The notes under the pieces: model-generated
Told to the model about the DNA's origin: nothing
The model's database searches: none
What the model saw: the letters and a program-made list of their open reading frames with translations, nothing else
Part shown: positions 17,971 through 27,651 of the stretch, piece by piece
Position numbering within the stretch: the stretch's first letter is position 1
How the letters are laid out: every line of letters begins with the position of its first letter
DNA from: an uncultured Paracoccaceae bacterium
Lineage (GTDB): Bacteria; Pseudomonadota; Alphaproteobacteria; Rhodobacterales; Rhodobacteraceae
Direction of reading: 5' to 3'
Length of the DNA: 64,000 bases
Assembly (NCBI GenBank): GCA_943787985.1
Contig: CALSOO010000006.1
Span: 372,001-436,000 of the forward strand
Program-made: the position numbers and the translations under genes

Positions 17971-19181
17971 ACGCGCTGCGCGACCCTGCGCCGCGCAGTT
18001 TGTGCACCGATTGCGGCGTATCGCGGATGGAAGATCCGTCGATGTGTGGCCGTGCCTGTCAGTTTATCAAACCCGATTATCCCGCCCTTGAGCAGGCGGT
18101 GCACGGGCGTGTGCGCGGTATCGCGGACGAGATGTTTTTTGGCCCTTTTCAGGCGATGCACCGTGCCAGAATGGCCCGGCCCAAAGTGGGCGCGCAGTGG
18201 ACGGGCATCACGACCTCTCTCGCGGCCCGACTGCTGGAACAGGGCAAGGTGGATGCTGTTTTGACCGTCGTGCCAGATGCGGATGACCTGTGGAAACCGC
18301 AGCCTGCCTTGATCACCGACCCTGCCGATATGGTGCGGGCGCGGGGGATGCGGATGGGATACAGCCCGCTTCTGGCCTTGTTGGAAGAGGCCCGTGCGCG
18401 CGGCTTTACCCGCTTGGGCGTTGTGGGCATTCCGTGCCAAATCTATGCTTTGCGCGCGCTGGAGGCGGAGTTGGGGTTCGAACGCTTGTTTGTGATTGGC
18501 ACGCCCTGTTCGGACAACACCACGACAGAGAACTTCCACAAATTTCTGGCTTTGCTTGACGAAGATCCGGACACGATCACCTATCTGGAGTTTCGCGCCG
18601 ATTACAAAGTCGAGTTGCGCTACCGCGACGGACGCCAGCGTTTGATCCCGTTCCTGAGCCTGCCGATCAGCGATTTGCCCAGTGATTTCTTTCCCATGAC
18701 GTGCCGCACCTGTGTGGATTACACCAATGCTTTGGCTGATATAACAGTCGGTTACATGGGCGGTGAGGGGGAGCAGTGGCTGATCGTGCGCAATGATCGC
18801 GGGGCTGAGATGCTGGATGCGTTGGGCGATGATATTGTGCTGTCAGCGGTCGGGACAGGCGGCAAACGCGCAGGCGCTGTCAAAGGGTTCATCGCCAACA
18901 CGGCACTGGCGGCGGGCGGTTTGCCGTTGCGCCGCATGCCCGACTGGTTGCGTCCGGTTGTGAGCTGGATACAGCCGCGGTTTGGTCCCAAGGGGCTGGA
19001 ATTTGCGCGGGCCCGACTGGAGATGAAAGCGGCGGAGACTGTGTTGCATCTGCGCCGCGCGATGCCTGCAAAGATGAAGAACATGGTTCCGGATCATGTG
19101 TGGGACATTGCGGCGCCTTATGACCTTGTTGCGCAAGAGGGCGAGCGTGATCCAAATGAGGCTGCGCCACGCGATATTTGA
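17967..19181 (+). CDS. FrhB-family iron-sulfur flavoprotein (BciB/F420 hydrogenase beta-like)
   Basis: A 404-residue protein of the coenzyme F420 hydrogenase/dehydrogenase beta-subunit family, which also holds the ferredoxin-dependent 8-vinyl reductase BciB and 7-hydroxymethyl-chlorophyll reductase. N-terminal cysteines at 13, 16, 27 and 31 (CTDCG ... MCGRAC) look like cluster ligands. GIPCQIYALRALE and the later MTCRTCVDYTNALADITVG are family motifs. No other photosynthesis gene is in the window, so a chlorophyll role cannot be claimed. The start appears to be TTG overlapping the nadK stop; starting at the first ATG (18027) would lose the first three cysteines. Confidence 0.82.
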   Translation: MNALRDPAPRSLCTDCGVSRMEDPSMCGRACQFIKPDYPALEQAVHGRVRGIADEMFFGPFQAMHRARMARPKVGAQWTGITTSLAARLLEQGKVDAVLTVVPDADDLWKPQPALITDPADMVRARGMRMGYSPLLALLEEARARGFTRLGVVGIPCQIYALRALEAELGFERLFVIGTPCSDNTTTENFHKFLALLDEDPDTITYLEFRADYKVELRYRDGRQRLIPFLSLPISDLPSDFFPMTCRTCVDYTNALADITVGYMGGEGEQWLIVRNDRGAEMLDALGDDIVLSAVGTGGKRAGAVKGFIANTALAAGGLPLRRMPDWLRPVVSWIQPRFGPKGLEFARARLEMKAAETVLHLRRAMPAKMKNMVPDHVWDIAAPYDLVAQEGERDPNEAAPRDI

Positions 19182-19259
19182 GTTCGGGGCGCTGCCCCCG
19201 TCGCTGCGCGCCTCCCCCGGGATATTTTCCACGACAGGAAGGGTCATATTTTCCTGACT

Positions 19260-19287
19260 TTGGAGAAAAGGCTTTTGGCGGTATACT
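19260..19287 (+). promoter_or_regulatory. Likely sigma-70-type promoter before the EEP nuclease gene
   Basis: TTGGAG (19260-19265) and TATACT (19282-19287) are separated by 16 bases and sit 24 bases before the GTG start at 19311. The position also argues against the longer in-frame start at 19260. Confidence 0.5.
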
Positions 19288-19310
19288 CCCCTATTTTTAA
19301 GGAGAGTATT

Positions 19311-20351
19311 GTGGCGTTTTACACATCATTGAAGAACCAGGCTTTGTATCCTGCGGGCGTGGCCGAACCCGGGCAAGCGGGCTGGATTGCGCAGCGGTTG
19401 ATGCGATTGCGCTCCAAATTGCGCGCCGAGATCACCCAAATCCGTCGTCCCAATTCGTTGATCATCGGATCGTGGAACATTCGCCACTTTGATGGCGGGC
19501 GTAAACGGTTGCCAGAAAGCTATCATTATATAGCTGAAATTATTGATCATTTTGGCATTTGCGCCATTCAGGAGGTGAAGGATCTGGAGGCTGTTGAACG
19601 GCTGATGCGTTTGCTTGGTCCGAATTGGGATTATTTCATCAACGACAGTTCTGGTGCGGGGCGCGGCAATCATGAGAGGATGGCCTTTGTTTACAATCGC
19701 AATAAGGTGCGGTTTCGCAATTTGATTGGTGAATTGGTTCTGCCCAAGGGCGCGTTGCCCGGTGACGAGCAAGTGGGGCGCACCCCGTTTTTTGCGGCGT
19801 TTCAGGCGGGGTGGTTCAAATTTACACTGTGTTCCGCGCATATTGTGTTCAAGGAAGAAGACGGCAGGCCCCTACGCGAGGACGAGATTGGCGCAGTCGC
19901 CGCCGTGTTGGCATCGCGCGCCGCTGACACAGGCGATGTGCAGATATTCTTGGGGGATATGAACATCGACAAGCGCGAGGATGCCAGTTTCAAGGCCCTC
20001 ACGGACAACGGTTTTGAGGTGCCTTTGATTGGCCCCACGTCTCTGAGCGGTACCAAGCATTATGACCAGATCGCGTTTGCGGGCCCGTCCCACGTGTCTC
20101 ATATGCTGTCCAGCGGTGTGGTGCGCTGGCAGGATGCGGTGTTTCGCGATGACGAGGCCGCATTTTACGAGCAGATCGCCCGCGACATTCGCGAAAAGCC
20201 CGATACTGGCAAGCCTTACAACAACTGGGCGAGCCGCTATAAATTGTGGCGCACGGACGAGATGTCGGATCACTTGCCGGTTTGGATCGAGTTGGAGGTG
20301 GATTATTCCGACAACTATCTCGAAGGGATTGCCCAGTCGCCCCCGGCTTGA
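19311..20351 (+). CDS. Endonuclease/exonuclease/phosphatase-family protein
   Basis: A 346-residue metal-dependent phosphodiesterase-fold protein. EEP motifs are in order: GSWNIRHFDG near residue 52, AIQEVKD (metal Glu), SAHIVF, FLGDMNIDK (Asp/Asn pair) and the terminal MSDHLPVWIEL (Asp-His). No secretion signal is visible, so it should be cytosolic. The substrate may be DNA, RNA or a phospholipid and is not readable. The GTG start at 19311 is chosen because AAGGAG lies at 19300-19305 with good spacing. It runs toward the YegD-like gene 55 bases on. Confidence 0.88.
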   Translation: MAFYTSLKNQALYPAGVAEPGQAGWIAQRLMRLRSKLRAEITQIRRPNSLIIGSWNIRHFDGGRKRLPESYHYIAEIIDHFGICAIQEVKDLEAVERLMRLLGPNWDYFINDSSGAGRGNHERMAFVYNRNKVRFRNLIGELVLPKGALPGDEQVGRTPFFAAFQAGWFKFTLCSAHIVFKEEDGRPLREDEIGAVAAVLASRAADTGDVQIFLGDMNIDKREDASFKALTDNGFEVPLIGPTSLSGTKHYDQIAFAGPSHVSHMLSSGVVRWQDAVFRDDEAAFYEQIARDIREKPDTGKPYNNWASRYKLWRTDEMSDHLPVWIELEVDYSDNYLEGIAQSPPA

Positions 20352-20406
20352 CCTTTGGGCGGCCTGTGCGGTAGGTGCGGCGCTTGCGCAATTGGGAGGC
20401 ACCGCG

Positions 20407-21669
20407 ATGGACTGGGCAGGCAAGACACTTGGCATCGATTTTGGCACCTCCAATTCGGCGGCGGGGGTTTGTGTGGGCGGTGCTCCCTATCTGATCCCGA
20501 TTGAGCAAGGCGCGCAAACCCTTCCCACATCAGTATTTTTTGGTGCGGGCTCCAAAGAAATGGCGATGGGCTCTGTGGCCAACCGCGCCCTGATTGCCGG
20601 TGAGGAGGGGCGGTATATGCGCGCCCTCAAGAGCGTTTTGGGCACGTCCCTGATGGGCGAGGCCCGCATGTTTCTGGGCAAGTCGATGACGTTCTATGAC
20701 ATCATTGGCCTCTTTTTGGCGCAGGTCAAAGCCTGTGCAGAGGTCCAATGCCGCCAGAGTTTCGAGTATGCATTGTCGGGGCGTCCTGTGCGCTTTCACT
20801 CTGCCGATCCAGAGCGGGACGCGCGCGCCCAGGCGGATTTGACCGAGTGCTATGCGCGCGCCGGCTTCAAAGGCGTGCGGTATGTGTTCGAGCCAGAAGC
20901 GGCGGCTTTGGCGACACAGGCCCAAAGCGGACAGGGGTTGTCGCTGATTGTGGATATCGGCGGTGGGACGTCTGATTTTAGCGTGTTCCGCATGGGGGAC
21001 GGGGTCGAGGTTCTGGCCAGTTCCGGCATCCGCATGGGGGGGACGAATTTCGACAAACGCCTGAGTGTGGATCACGTGATGCCCCTGCTGGGAAAAGGCG
21101 CGCTGATCCGCAAGGAAATGGGCAAAGAAACCCTGCCTACCCCCAATTCGATGTTTCAAAAACTGGCCACTTGGGAGCAAATCCCGTTCATGTATGCCGG
21201 CGACGTCAAGCGTGATGTAGCGCGGATGCAGCGCCTTGCGGTGGACCCTGTCCCGCTTGATCGTCTGTACACGGTGCTGGATATGGAACTGGGCCACGAG
21301 GTCGCATTCGCGGTTGAGGCAGGCAAAATTCGCGCGAACGAGGCCGATGCGCAGATCAATTTAAGCGTCATTCACAAAGGTCTTGGCGCGCCGTTGTCCC
21401 ACGCGGATATGGCGGCGTCCTTGCGCGAAGAGGTCGAGGAAATTCGCATCGGTGCGCTGGAGACGTTCAAGATGGCGACGTGCCGTGCAGACGACATCAC
21501 GCGCATCATTTTTGTGGGCGGCTCGAGCCTTTTGAAGCCTGTCCAAGAGGTGATGGCACAGACCTGCCCGAGTGCGGAGCTGGCCTATGCCGATGCATTT
21601 ACCGCGGTGATCGACGGGCTGGCGCTGGGCAGCGCCGACCCGATGCGATACGGGCGCGCGCCTGCCTAG
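20407..21669 (+). CDS. Hsp70-family protein, YegD-like
   Basis: A 420-residue actin/Hsp70-fold ATPase lacking the C-terminal substrate-binding lid of DnaK, as in E. coli YegD. The phosphate-1 loop is LGIDFGTSNSAAGV (residues 8-21), phosphate-2 is LIVDIGGGTSDFSVF, and the adenosine motif is IIFVGGSSLLKPV. YegD relatives are putative chaperones with no defined client. The ATG at 20407 is used; an open frame reaches back to 20062, but it overlaps the EEP gene out of frame. It ends in a 4-base overlap with the convergent prpE stop. Confidence 0.9.
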   Translation: MDWAGKTLGIDFGTSNSAAGVCVGGAPYLIPIEQGAQTLPTSVFFGAGSKEMAMGSVANRALIAGEEGRYMRALKSVLGTSLMGEARMFLGKSMTFYDIIGLFLAQVKACAEVQCRQSFEYALSGRPVRFHSADPERDARAQADLTECYARAGFKGVRYVFEPEAAALATQAQSGQGLSLIVDIGGGTSDFSVFRMGDGVEVLASSGIRMGGTNFDKRLSVDHVMPLLGKGALIRKEMGKETLPTPNSMFQKLATWEQIPFMYAGDVKRDVARMQRLAVDPVPLDRLYTVLDMELGHEVAFAVEAGKIRANEADAQINLSVIHKGLGAPLSHADMAASLREEVEEIRIGALETFKMATCRADDITRIIFVGGSSLLKPVQEVMAQTCPSAELAYADAFTAVIDGLALGSADPMRYGRAPA

Positions 21670-23555
21670 TCTTTGGCGTAACCAATTGTTTTCAAAGCGA
21701 CCTTGATCTCGTCCAGAATGGCGGGATCGTCGATGGTGGCGGGCATTTTATAGGCCTCGCTGTCGGCGATCTTGACCATTGTAGCGCGCAGGATTTTGCC
21801 CGAGCGCGTCTTGGGCAAGCGGTCTACCACCACGGCCAATTTGAATGCGGCCACCGGCCCGATCCGGTCGCGTACCCGTTTGACGCATTCGGCAACAACC
21901 TCTGCGTGGACGCGCCCCGACGCGGTGTTGAGGCACATGAAGCCAACCGGCATTTGTCCCTTAAGCTGGTCCGTCACGCCGATCACCGCACATTCGGCCA
22001 CGTCCTTGTGCCCCGCGAGGACCTCTTCCATTCCCCCTGTCGAGAGGCGGTGGCCTGCCACATTGATCACGTCATCGGTGCGCGCCATGATGTAGAGGTA
22101 GCCGTCCTCGTCGATCATGCCCGCGTCGCCCGTTTCATAAAAACCCGGGAAGGCAGTGAGGTAGCTTTTCTTGAACCGCTCCTCGGCATTCCACAGCGTG
22201 GGCAAGGTGCCAGGGGGCAACGGCAATTTCACGACAATCGCCCCAAGTTCCCCAGCGGGCAACGGGTGGCCTGCATCATCCAGAATTTGCACGTCATAGC
22301 CCGGCATAGGCACAGTCGGTGAGCCGATTTTGACCGGCAGCGCCTCAAGTCCTGCAGGGTTGCCTGCGATGGTGTAGCCGGTTTCGGTCTGCCACCAGTG
22401 ATCATACACAGGTTTGCCCAAAAGTTGCTGCGCCCATTCGATCGTGTCGGGATCTGCGCGCTCGCCGGCGAGGTACAGCGCGCGCAGGCCGGACAGGTCG
22501 AAGCCTGCCGCCAGCTTGCCCTCGGGATCGTCGCGTTTCACCGCGCGGATTGCGGTGGGTGCGGTGAAAAAGCTGCGCACGTTGTGTTCGGAAATCACCC
22601 GCCAGAAGGTGCTGGCGTCGGGGGTGCCAACGGGTTTTCCCTCGAACACCACTGTGGTGTTGCCGTGGATCAGTGGTGCGTAGCAAATGTAGCTGTGCCC
22701 AACGACCCAGCCGACGTCGGAGGCCGCCCAGAACACATCGCCGGGGTCAACGTCATAGATGTTTTTCATGGTCCAGTTCAGGGCCACCAGATGTCCTGCG
22801 GTGGGGCGCACGACCCCTTTGGGCGCCCCTGTCGTGCCAGAAGTGTAGAGGATGTAGGCGGGGTGGGTGCCCTCGACCGGAACGCATGGCGCAGGGGCTG
22901 TCCCTTTTTGGAAATTATGCCAGTCCACGTCGTTGGCCCCCAAGTCACAAGGGTGCTGGTCGCGCTGCAAAATCACCGTGAATTCAGGGGTATGGCTGGC
23001 CAGTTCGATGGCGCCGTCGATCAATGGTTTGTAGGCGACCACGCGGTTCGGTTCCAACCCGCAAGAGGCGGCGATGATGGCTTTCGGGGTGCAATCATCG
23101 ATGCGCACGGCCAGTTCGTTGGCCGCAAATCCGCCAAACACGACAGAGTGCACAGCCCCGATGCGCGCGCAGGCCAGCATCGCCTCAAGGGCTTCGGGCA
23201 CCATGGGCATGTAAATGATGACGCGGTCGCCTTTGCGCACCCCTTTTGCGGCCAAACCGCCAGCCAGTGCGGCCACGCGGGTTTGCAATTGGGCGTAGGT
23301 GATAGAGGATTTGGTGCCGGTGATCGGGCTGTCATAGATAATGGCTGCCTGATCCGCGCGCCCGTTTTCGACGTGGCGGTCAATCGCGTTGTAACAGGTG
23401 TTCACGCGGGCATCGGCGAACCACTCGTACATGTGATTGCCCCGTTCGAACAGCGCTTGCGTTGGCGCAACATCCCAGTCAATCGCTTCAGCAGCCTTGA
23501 GCCAGTAGCTTTCGGGGTCCTGTAAAGACGCTTCATATTCTGCGTGATAGCCCAT
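21666..23555 (-). CDS. prpE: Propionyl-CoA synthetase
   Basis: An AMP-forming acyl-CoA ligase of 629 residues that activates propionate (or acetate) to its CoA thioester. The N-terminal AcsA-type cap (MGYHAEYEASLQDPESYWLKAAEAIDW) is present. The AMP-binding signature YTSGTTGAPKGVVRPTAGH lies near 255, with WWQTETGYTIAGNP in the middle and the acylatable lysine in LPKTRSGKILRATM near the end. The ATG at 23555 follows GGAGGAGGAACAACC, an excellent site, so the longer frame to 23690 is rejected. Length and motif order favour PrpE over Acs. Confidence 0.92.
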   Translation of the reverse strand: MGYHAEYEASLQDPESYWLKAAEAIDWDVAPTQALFERGNHMYEWFADARVNTCYNAIDRHVENGRADQAAIIYDSPITGTKSSITYAQLQTRVAALAGGLAAKGVRKGDRVIIYMPMVPEALEAMLACARIGAVHSVVFGGFAANELAVRIDDCTPKAIIAASCGLEPNRVVAYKPLIDGAIELASHTPEFTVILQRDQHPCDLGANDVDWHNFQKGTAPAPCVPVEGTHPAYILYTSGTTGAPKGVVRPTAGHLVALNWTMKNIYDVDPGDVFWAASDVGWVVGHSYICYAPLIHGNTTVVFEGKPVGTPDASTFWRVISEHNVRSFFTAPTAIRAVKRDDPEGKLAAGFDLSGLRALYLAGERADPDTIEWAQQLLGKPVYDHWWQTETGYTIAGNPAGLEALPVKIGSPTVPMPGYDVQILDDAGHPLPAGELGAIVVKLPLPPGTLPTLWNAEERFKKSYLTAFPGFYETGDAGMIDEDGYLYIMARTDDVINVAGHRLSTGGMEEVLAGHKDVAECAVIGVTDQLKGQMPVGFMCLNTASGRVHAEVVAECVKRVRDRIGPVAAFKLAVVVDRLPKTRSGKILRATMVKIADSEAYKMPATIDDPAILDEIKVALKTIGYAKD

Positions 23556-23702
23556 GGTTGTTCCTCCTCCACTGATCTTGTGCAGTGTTAAGAGGGGCGC
23601 ACGGGCGGGGCAAGTGGGTTGCGCTAACGCGGGGGCTTGATGTGAAAGAGTTTTCAAACCGCGCAGGGCGATCTGAAAACTTTTCAACACTTGCGGCGAT
23701 GT

Positions 23703-25980
23703 TTAGCCGTAATGATCCACCGGAGTGCCTGCGATGGCCGACATGTTCAGTAGGCCACGTGCGGTGATCGAGGGGGAAACGATGTGCGCACGGTTGCCCA
23801 TGCCCATCAGGATCGGCCCGACTTCCAATCCGCCGCCTTTCATCTTGAGAATGTTGCGCACACCGGACGCCGCATCCGCATTGGCAAAGACCAGCACATT
23901 GGCGGCCCCGTCCATGCGACCGTCGGGCATGATGCGCGCGCGCAGTTCCGGATCAAGGGCGGTGTCGATGTTCATCTCCCCCTCGTAGCTGAAATCGCGC
24001 GGGGCCGCGTCGAGCAAGGCAAGCGCGTCGCGCATCCGCGCCCCCGATCCCCCCGGCTGGTTGCCGAATTGGGACTGGGTACACAGCGCGATTTTCGGGG
24101 TCAGACCAAAGCGGCGGACGTGACGGGCGGCCCCCTCCACAATCTCTGCCAGCTCTTGGGCCGAAGGTTCCATGTTCACATGGGTGTCAGCGATAAACAG
24201 CGGCCCGTCCTCAAGGATCATCATCGACAAAGCGCCGACAGGGTGCAGTCCTTCGCGCCCCAAAATTTGGGTCAAGTAATTCATATGCCAACGAAATTCC
24301 CCGAAGGTGCCACAAATCAGGCTGTCCGCTTCCTCGCGTTGCACCATGACGGCCCCAATGGCGGTCGTGCTGGTGCGCATGATGGCGCGGGCCAGATCGG
24401 GCGTGACGCCGCTGCGCGACATAAGGCCGTGGTAGGTTTCCCAATAGTCGCGGTAGCGGGGGTCGTTTTCGGGGTTCACCAAATCGACATCAGTGCCCAG
24501 TTTGAAGGTGATTCCGGCCCGCGCGATACGGGCTTCGATCACTTCGGGGCGGCCGATCAGGATGGGGCGTTCGGTGGTTTCCTCCAGCATCGCTTGGGCG
24601 GCGCGCAGGACGCGTTCATCTTCGCCTTCGGCAAAGACGATGCGGCGGGCTTTGGCGCGGGCGGCTTCAAACACGGGCCGCATCAGCAGGGCGGATTTAA
24701 AGACGGATCCGTCGAGTTTTTCTTTGTAGGCTTCCAGATCCTCGATCGGGCGCTGGGCCACGCCTGTTTCCATCGCGGCCTTGGCCACGGCAGAGACTGA
24801 CGACGCCCACAAGGCGCGGGTCAAAGGGCTTGGGGATCAGATAATCAGTGCCGAATGTCAGCTGCTCCCCTTGGTAGGCCGCGGCCGCTTCCGCAGAGGT
24901 GGTCGCGCGGGCGAGGGCGGCAATGCCGTCGATGCACGCCAGCTCCATCTCGTCGTTGATGGTCGGTCGCCCCCACATCCAGCGCGCCGCGGAAAATGAA
25001 AGGAAAACACAGTACGTTGTTGACTTGATTGGGGAAATCGCTGCGCCCTGTGGCGATAATGGCATCGGGCGCGACCTTGCGGGCGTCCTCGGGCATGATT
25101 TCGGGCGTCGGGTTGGCAAGTGCAAAAATGATGGGCTGTTTGGTCATCTTGCGCAACCTGCTCGGGGCTCAGAACGCCAGGGCCGGACAGGCCAAGGAAC
25201 AGATCGGCCCCTGCGATCACATCGCTCCAGCGTGCGCAAATCGGACGCTTGGGCAAAGGCGGCTTTGGCAGGGTTCATGTCAATGTCGCGGCCCTCATAG
25301 ACCAGCCCGTGAATGTCGCACAGCCACACGTTCTCGCGTTTGACGCCCAGTTTGAGGAGCATGTTCAAGCAGGCAATCCCCGCAGCGCCCCCGCCGGTCG
25401 AGACGATTTTGATGTCTTCGAATTTTTTGCCAGCCACATGCAGCGCGTTGGTGGCAGCGGCGCCGACAACGATGGCCGTGCCGTGTTGATCGTCATGAAA
25501 CACAGGGATGCCCATGCGCTCGCGGCAAATCCGCTCCACGATGAAACAGTCGGGCGCCTTGATGTCCTCAAGGTTGATCGCCCCGAATGACGGCTCGAGG
25601 GCACAAACGATATCGGCCAGTTTTTCGGGGTCGGTTTCGTCCACTTCGATGTCAAAACAGTCGATGGCGGCGAATTTCTTGAACAGGACCGCCTTGCCTT
25701 CCATCACCGGTTTGGAGGCCAGCGCCCCGATGTTCCCAAGCCCCAAAACGGCCGTGCCGTTGGAGACCACCGCCACCAGATTGCCGCGCGATGTGTAGCG
25801 GGCGGCGTTGGCGGGATCGGCCTGGATCTCAAGGCAGGCCTCCGCAACGCCCGGGGAATAAGCGCGCGCCAGATCGCGGCCGTTGGCCAGCGGTTTGGTC
25901 GCTCTGATTTCCAGTTTTCCGGGCCGTGGGAATTCGTGATAGTCCAGTGCGGCCTGGCGCAGATTTGGCGTGTCGCTCAT
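23703..25980 (-). pseudogene. maeB: NADP-dependent malic enzyme (MaeB type), interrupted by four +1 frameshifts
   Basis: The gene encodes an N-terminal malic enzyme domain ([30 protein letters not shown]) and a C-terminal phosphotransacetylase-like domain (RIVFAEGEDERVLRAAQ, FGNQPGGSGARM), the MaeB layout of about 755 residues. The reading frame breaks four times, near 25224, 25152, 24965 and 24798. At each place removing one base restores the family sequence: SDLRTLE to [15 protein letters not shown] to [19 protein letters not shown] to TINDEME, GVV to VSAVAKAAM. Both ends are otherwise well preserved. It is either a young pseudogene or a local sequencing artefact; four same-direction single-base insertions in about 430 bp favour an artefact. 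Confidence 0.85.
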
Positions 25981-26005
25981 CGGTTTCTCCGGAGTGTTGG
26001 TAATT

Positions 26006-26023
26006 TAGTTTAATATTAAACTA
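26006..26023. promoter_or_regulatory. 18-bp perfect palindrome between maeB and the cupin gene
   Basis: TAGTTTAATATTAAACTA is a perfect palindrome, 26 bases upstream of the maeB start and 67 upstream of the divergent cupin gene. The A+T-rich symmetric form suits a MarR- or GntR-type dimer operator. No regulator gene is adjacent. Confidence 0.6.
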
Positions 26024-26090
26024 TTTTTCGGATGGGGCCAAGTTTTGTTCAAAACAGCAGTTGCACGCAGGGGGCGACGTAGGCAACACT

Positions 26091-27182
26091 ATGCCGATGA
26101 CAAAGATTCAAGCAGAACTGTGTTTGCCCACAACGGATTTGCGGGCCGATATCGCGTTTTTCAACAAGGTGTTGGGGATGCGGATGGACATGATCTATCC
26201 TGCGGATGATCCCGAAGTGGCTGTGTTTTCCGGCCACGGCATTGCGGTGCGGCTGAACGCGGCGCTGACAGGGGCAGGGGGGCATTTGTTGATCCGCAGT
26301 GACGATCCGGCAGGCTTTGCGGACGGGGCGTTGCGCCTTGCAACCCCGGGCGGCACGCAGGTCGAGATCACCGAATTGAACCCGCCTTTGGTGATGCCGC
26401 AGACTGCGCATTCTTTCGTGGTGCGCCGGTTGGCGGATCAGGCGCCATGGGTGATCGGGCGCGCGGGGATGCACTACCGTGACCTTATTCCGGATCGGTT
26501 GGGCGGCTCGATCATTGCGTCTCATATTCGGATTCCTGATGGGGGCCCTGTGCCCGACATGGTGCACTACCATACGGTCGGTTTTCAGTTAATTTTCTGT
26601 TACCGCGGGTGGGTTGATCTGGTCTACGAGGATCAAGGCGAACCGTTCCGCCTGCATGCTGGCAATTGTGTGATCCAGCCTCCGCAAATCCGCCACCGCG
26701 TTTTATATGCCTCTGACAACATCGAAGTGATCGAGATCGGCGTGCCCGCAGAACACGTCACCACCATTGATCACGAGATGGCGTTGCCCAACGGTCCTGC
26801 CAACCCCGAGCGGGTGTTCGAGGGGCAACGCTTTGTGCATCACGAGGCGCAAAACGCCACATGGGCGCCGTTCCGCATCCCCGGCTTTCAAAGCCGCGAC
26901 ACCAGCATTGCTGAAAACACGGGCAATGTGGCGGGGGTGCATGTGGTGCGTTTGGGGGCTGGCGACACGGATTGGACCCGTCATGACAGCGACATTTTAT
27001 TCACCTTTGTGATGGAAGGCGCGGTCACATTGGAGGGCGAGGGCCGAGATCCTTACGTCCTTTCGGCGGGGGATGCATTTGTCACCCCACCCGGAATGCG
27101 CACCCGTTTGACCCAGTCGACCCAGGATGTCGAACTGCTGGAGGTTTCTTTGCCCGGTGTATTCCGGACGCAAATTGGCTGA
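26091..27182 (+). CDS. Glyoxalase-like plus double-cupin fusion protein
   Basis: A 363-residue cytosolic protein. Residues 1-110 resemble a glyoxalase/bleomycin-resistance domain (LCLPTTDLRADIAFFNKVLGMRMDM). Two cupin barrels follow, one with VHYHTVGFQLIFCYRGWVDLVYED and GNCVIQPPQIRHRVL, and a second with DILFTFVMEGAVTLEGEG and GDAFVTPPGMRTRL. The first cupin keeps HxH-type metal residues; the second has lost most of them. The substrate is unknown. The start at 26091 (MPMTKIQAEL) is the most family-like. Transcription is divergent from maeB across the palindrome. Confidence 0.8.
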   Translation: MPMTKIQAELCLPTTDLRADIAFFNKVLGMRMDMIYPADDPEVAVFSGHGIAVRLNAALTGAGGHLLIRSDDPAGFADGALRLATPGGTQVEITELNPPLVMPQTAHSFVVRRLADQAPWVIGRAGMHYRDLIPDRLGGSIIASHIRIPDGGPVPDMVHYHTVGFQLIFCYRGWVDLVYEDQGEPFRLHAGNCVIQPPQIRHRVLYASDNIEVIEIGVPAEHVTTIDHEMALPNGPANPERVFEGQRFVHHEAQNATWAPFRIPGFQSRDTSIAENTGNVAGVHVVRLGAGDTDWTRHDSDILFTFVMEGAVTLEGEGRDPYVLSAGDAFVTPPGMRTRLTQSTQDVELLEVSLPGVFRTQIG

Positions 27183-27256
27183 AATTAAACGTTCGTGCCC
27201 TTGCAAATCGGACCTTTCAGGGACATGAATAAAACTTGATCCTATGGGGGGCGATC

Positions 27257-27646
27257 ATGTCACTTAAAGACGCAGCAAAAGCTGTTCGCGAAAATGCGTA
27301 TGCGCCGTATTCCAAGTTCAAAGTGGGGGCCGCTATTCGCGCAGCTTCAGGCACGGTATACGTGGGCTGTAACGTCGAAAATGTCGCCTATCCCGAAGGC
27401 ACCTGCGCCGAAGCAGGCGCGATTGCCGCGATGGCGGCCGCAGGCGAAACCCGGATCACCGAAGCTTTTGTGATTGCGGGGGCTGCTTTGCCCGTGACGC
27501 CGTGTGGCGGATGTCGCCAAAAGCTGGCCGAATTTTGCACACCCGATGTGCGGGTGACAATGGCCACGACAGGTGGCGTCGAACAGGTCATGACCATGGC
27601 CGAATTGCTGCCGGGCGCGTTTGGTCCGGCGCATATGGAAGAGTAA
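27257..27646 (+). CDS. cdd: Cytidine deaminase
   Basis: Hydrolyses cytidine and deoxycytidine to uridine and deoxyuridine. The 129-residue homotetrameric type has zinc ligands Cys50 (in GTCAEAGAI, with catalytic Glu52), Cys83 and Cys86 (in TPCGGCRQK). NAYAPYSKFKVGAAI is the family N-terminus. The ATG at 27257 is used rather than an upstream TTG at 27236. It is the first gene of a nucleoside salvage operon and lies 5 bases before deoA. Confidence 0.95.
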   Translation: MSLKDAAKAVRENAYAPYSKFKVGAAIRAASGTVYVGCNVENVAYPEGTCAEAGAIAAMAAAGETRITEAFVIAGAALPVTPCGGCRQKLAEFCTPDVRVTMATTGGVEQVMTMAELLPGAFGPAHMEE

Positions 27647-27651
27647 TTAGA

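Noticed and set aside
20062..20406. In-frame N-terminal extension of the YegD-like gene
   Set aside because: It overlaps the EEP nuclease in another frame, and homology to Hsp70 begins only at MDWAGKTLGIDFG.
22398..23525. 375-codon open frame opposite prpE
   Set aside because: Antisense shadow; the prpE frame has all family motifs.
23784..24800. 338-codon open frame opposite maeB
   Set aside because: Antisense shadow of the phosphotransacetylase-like domain.
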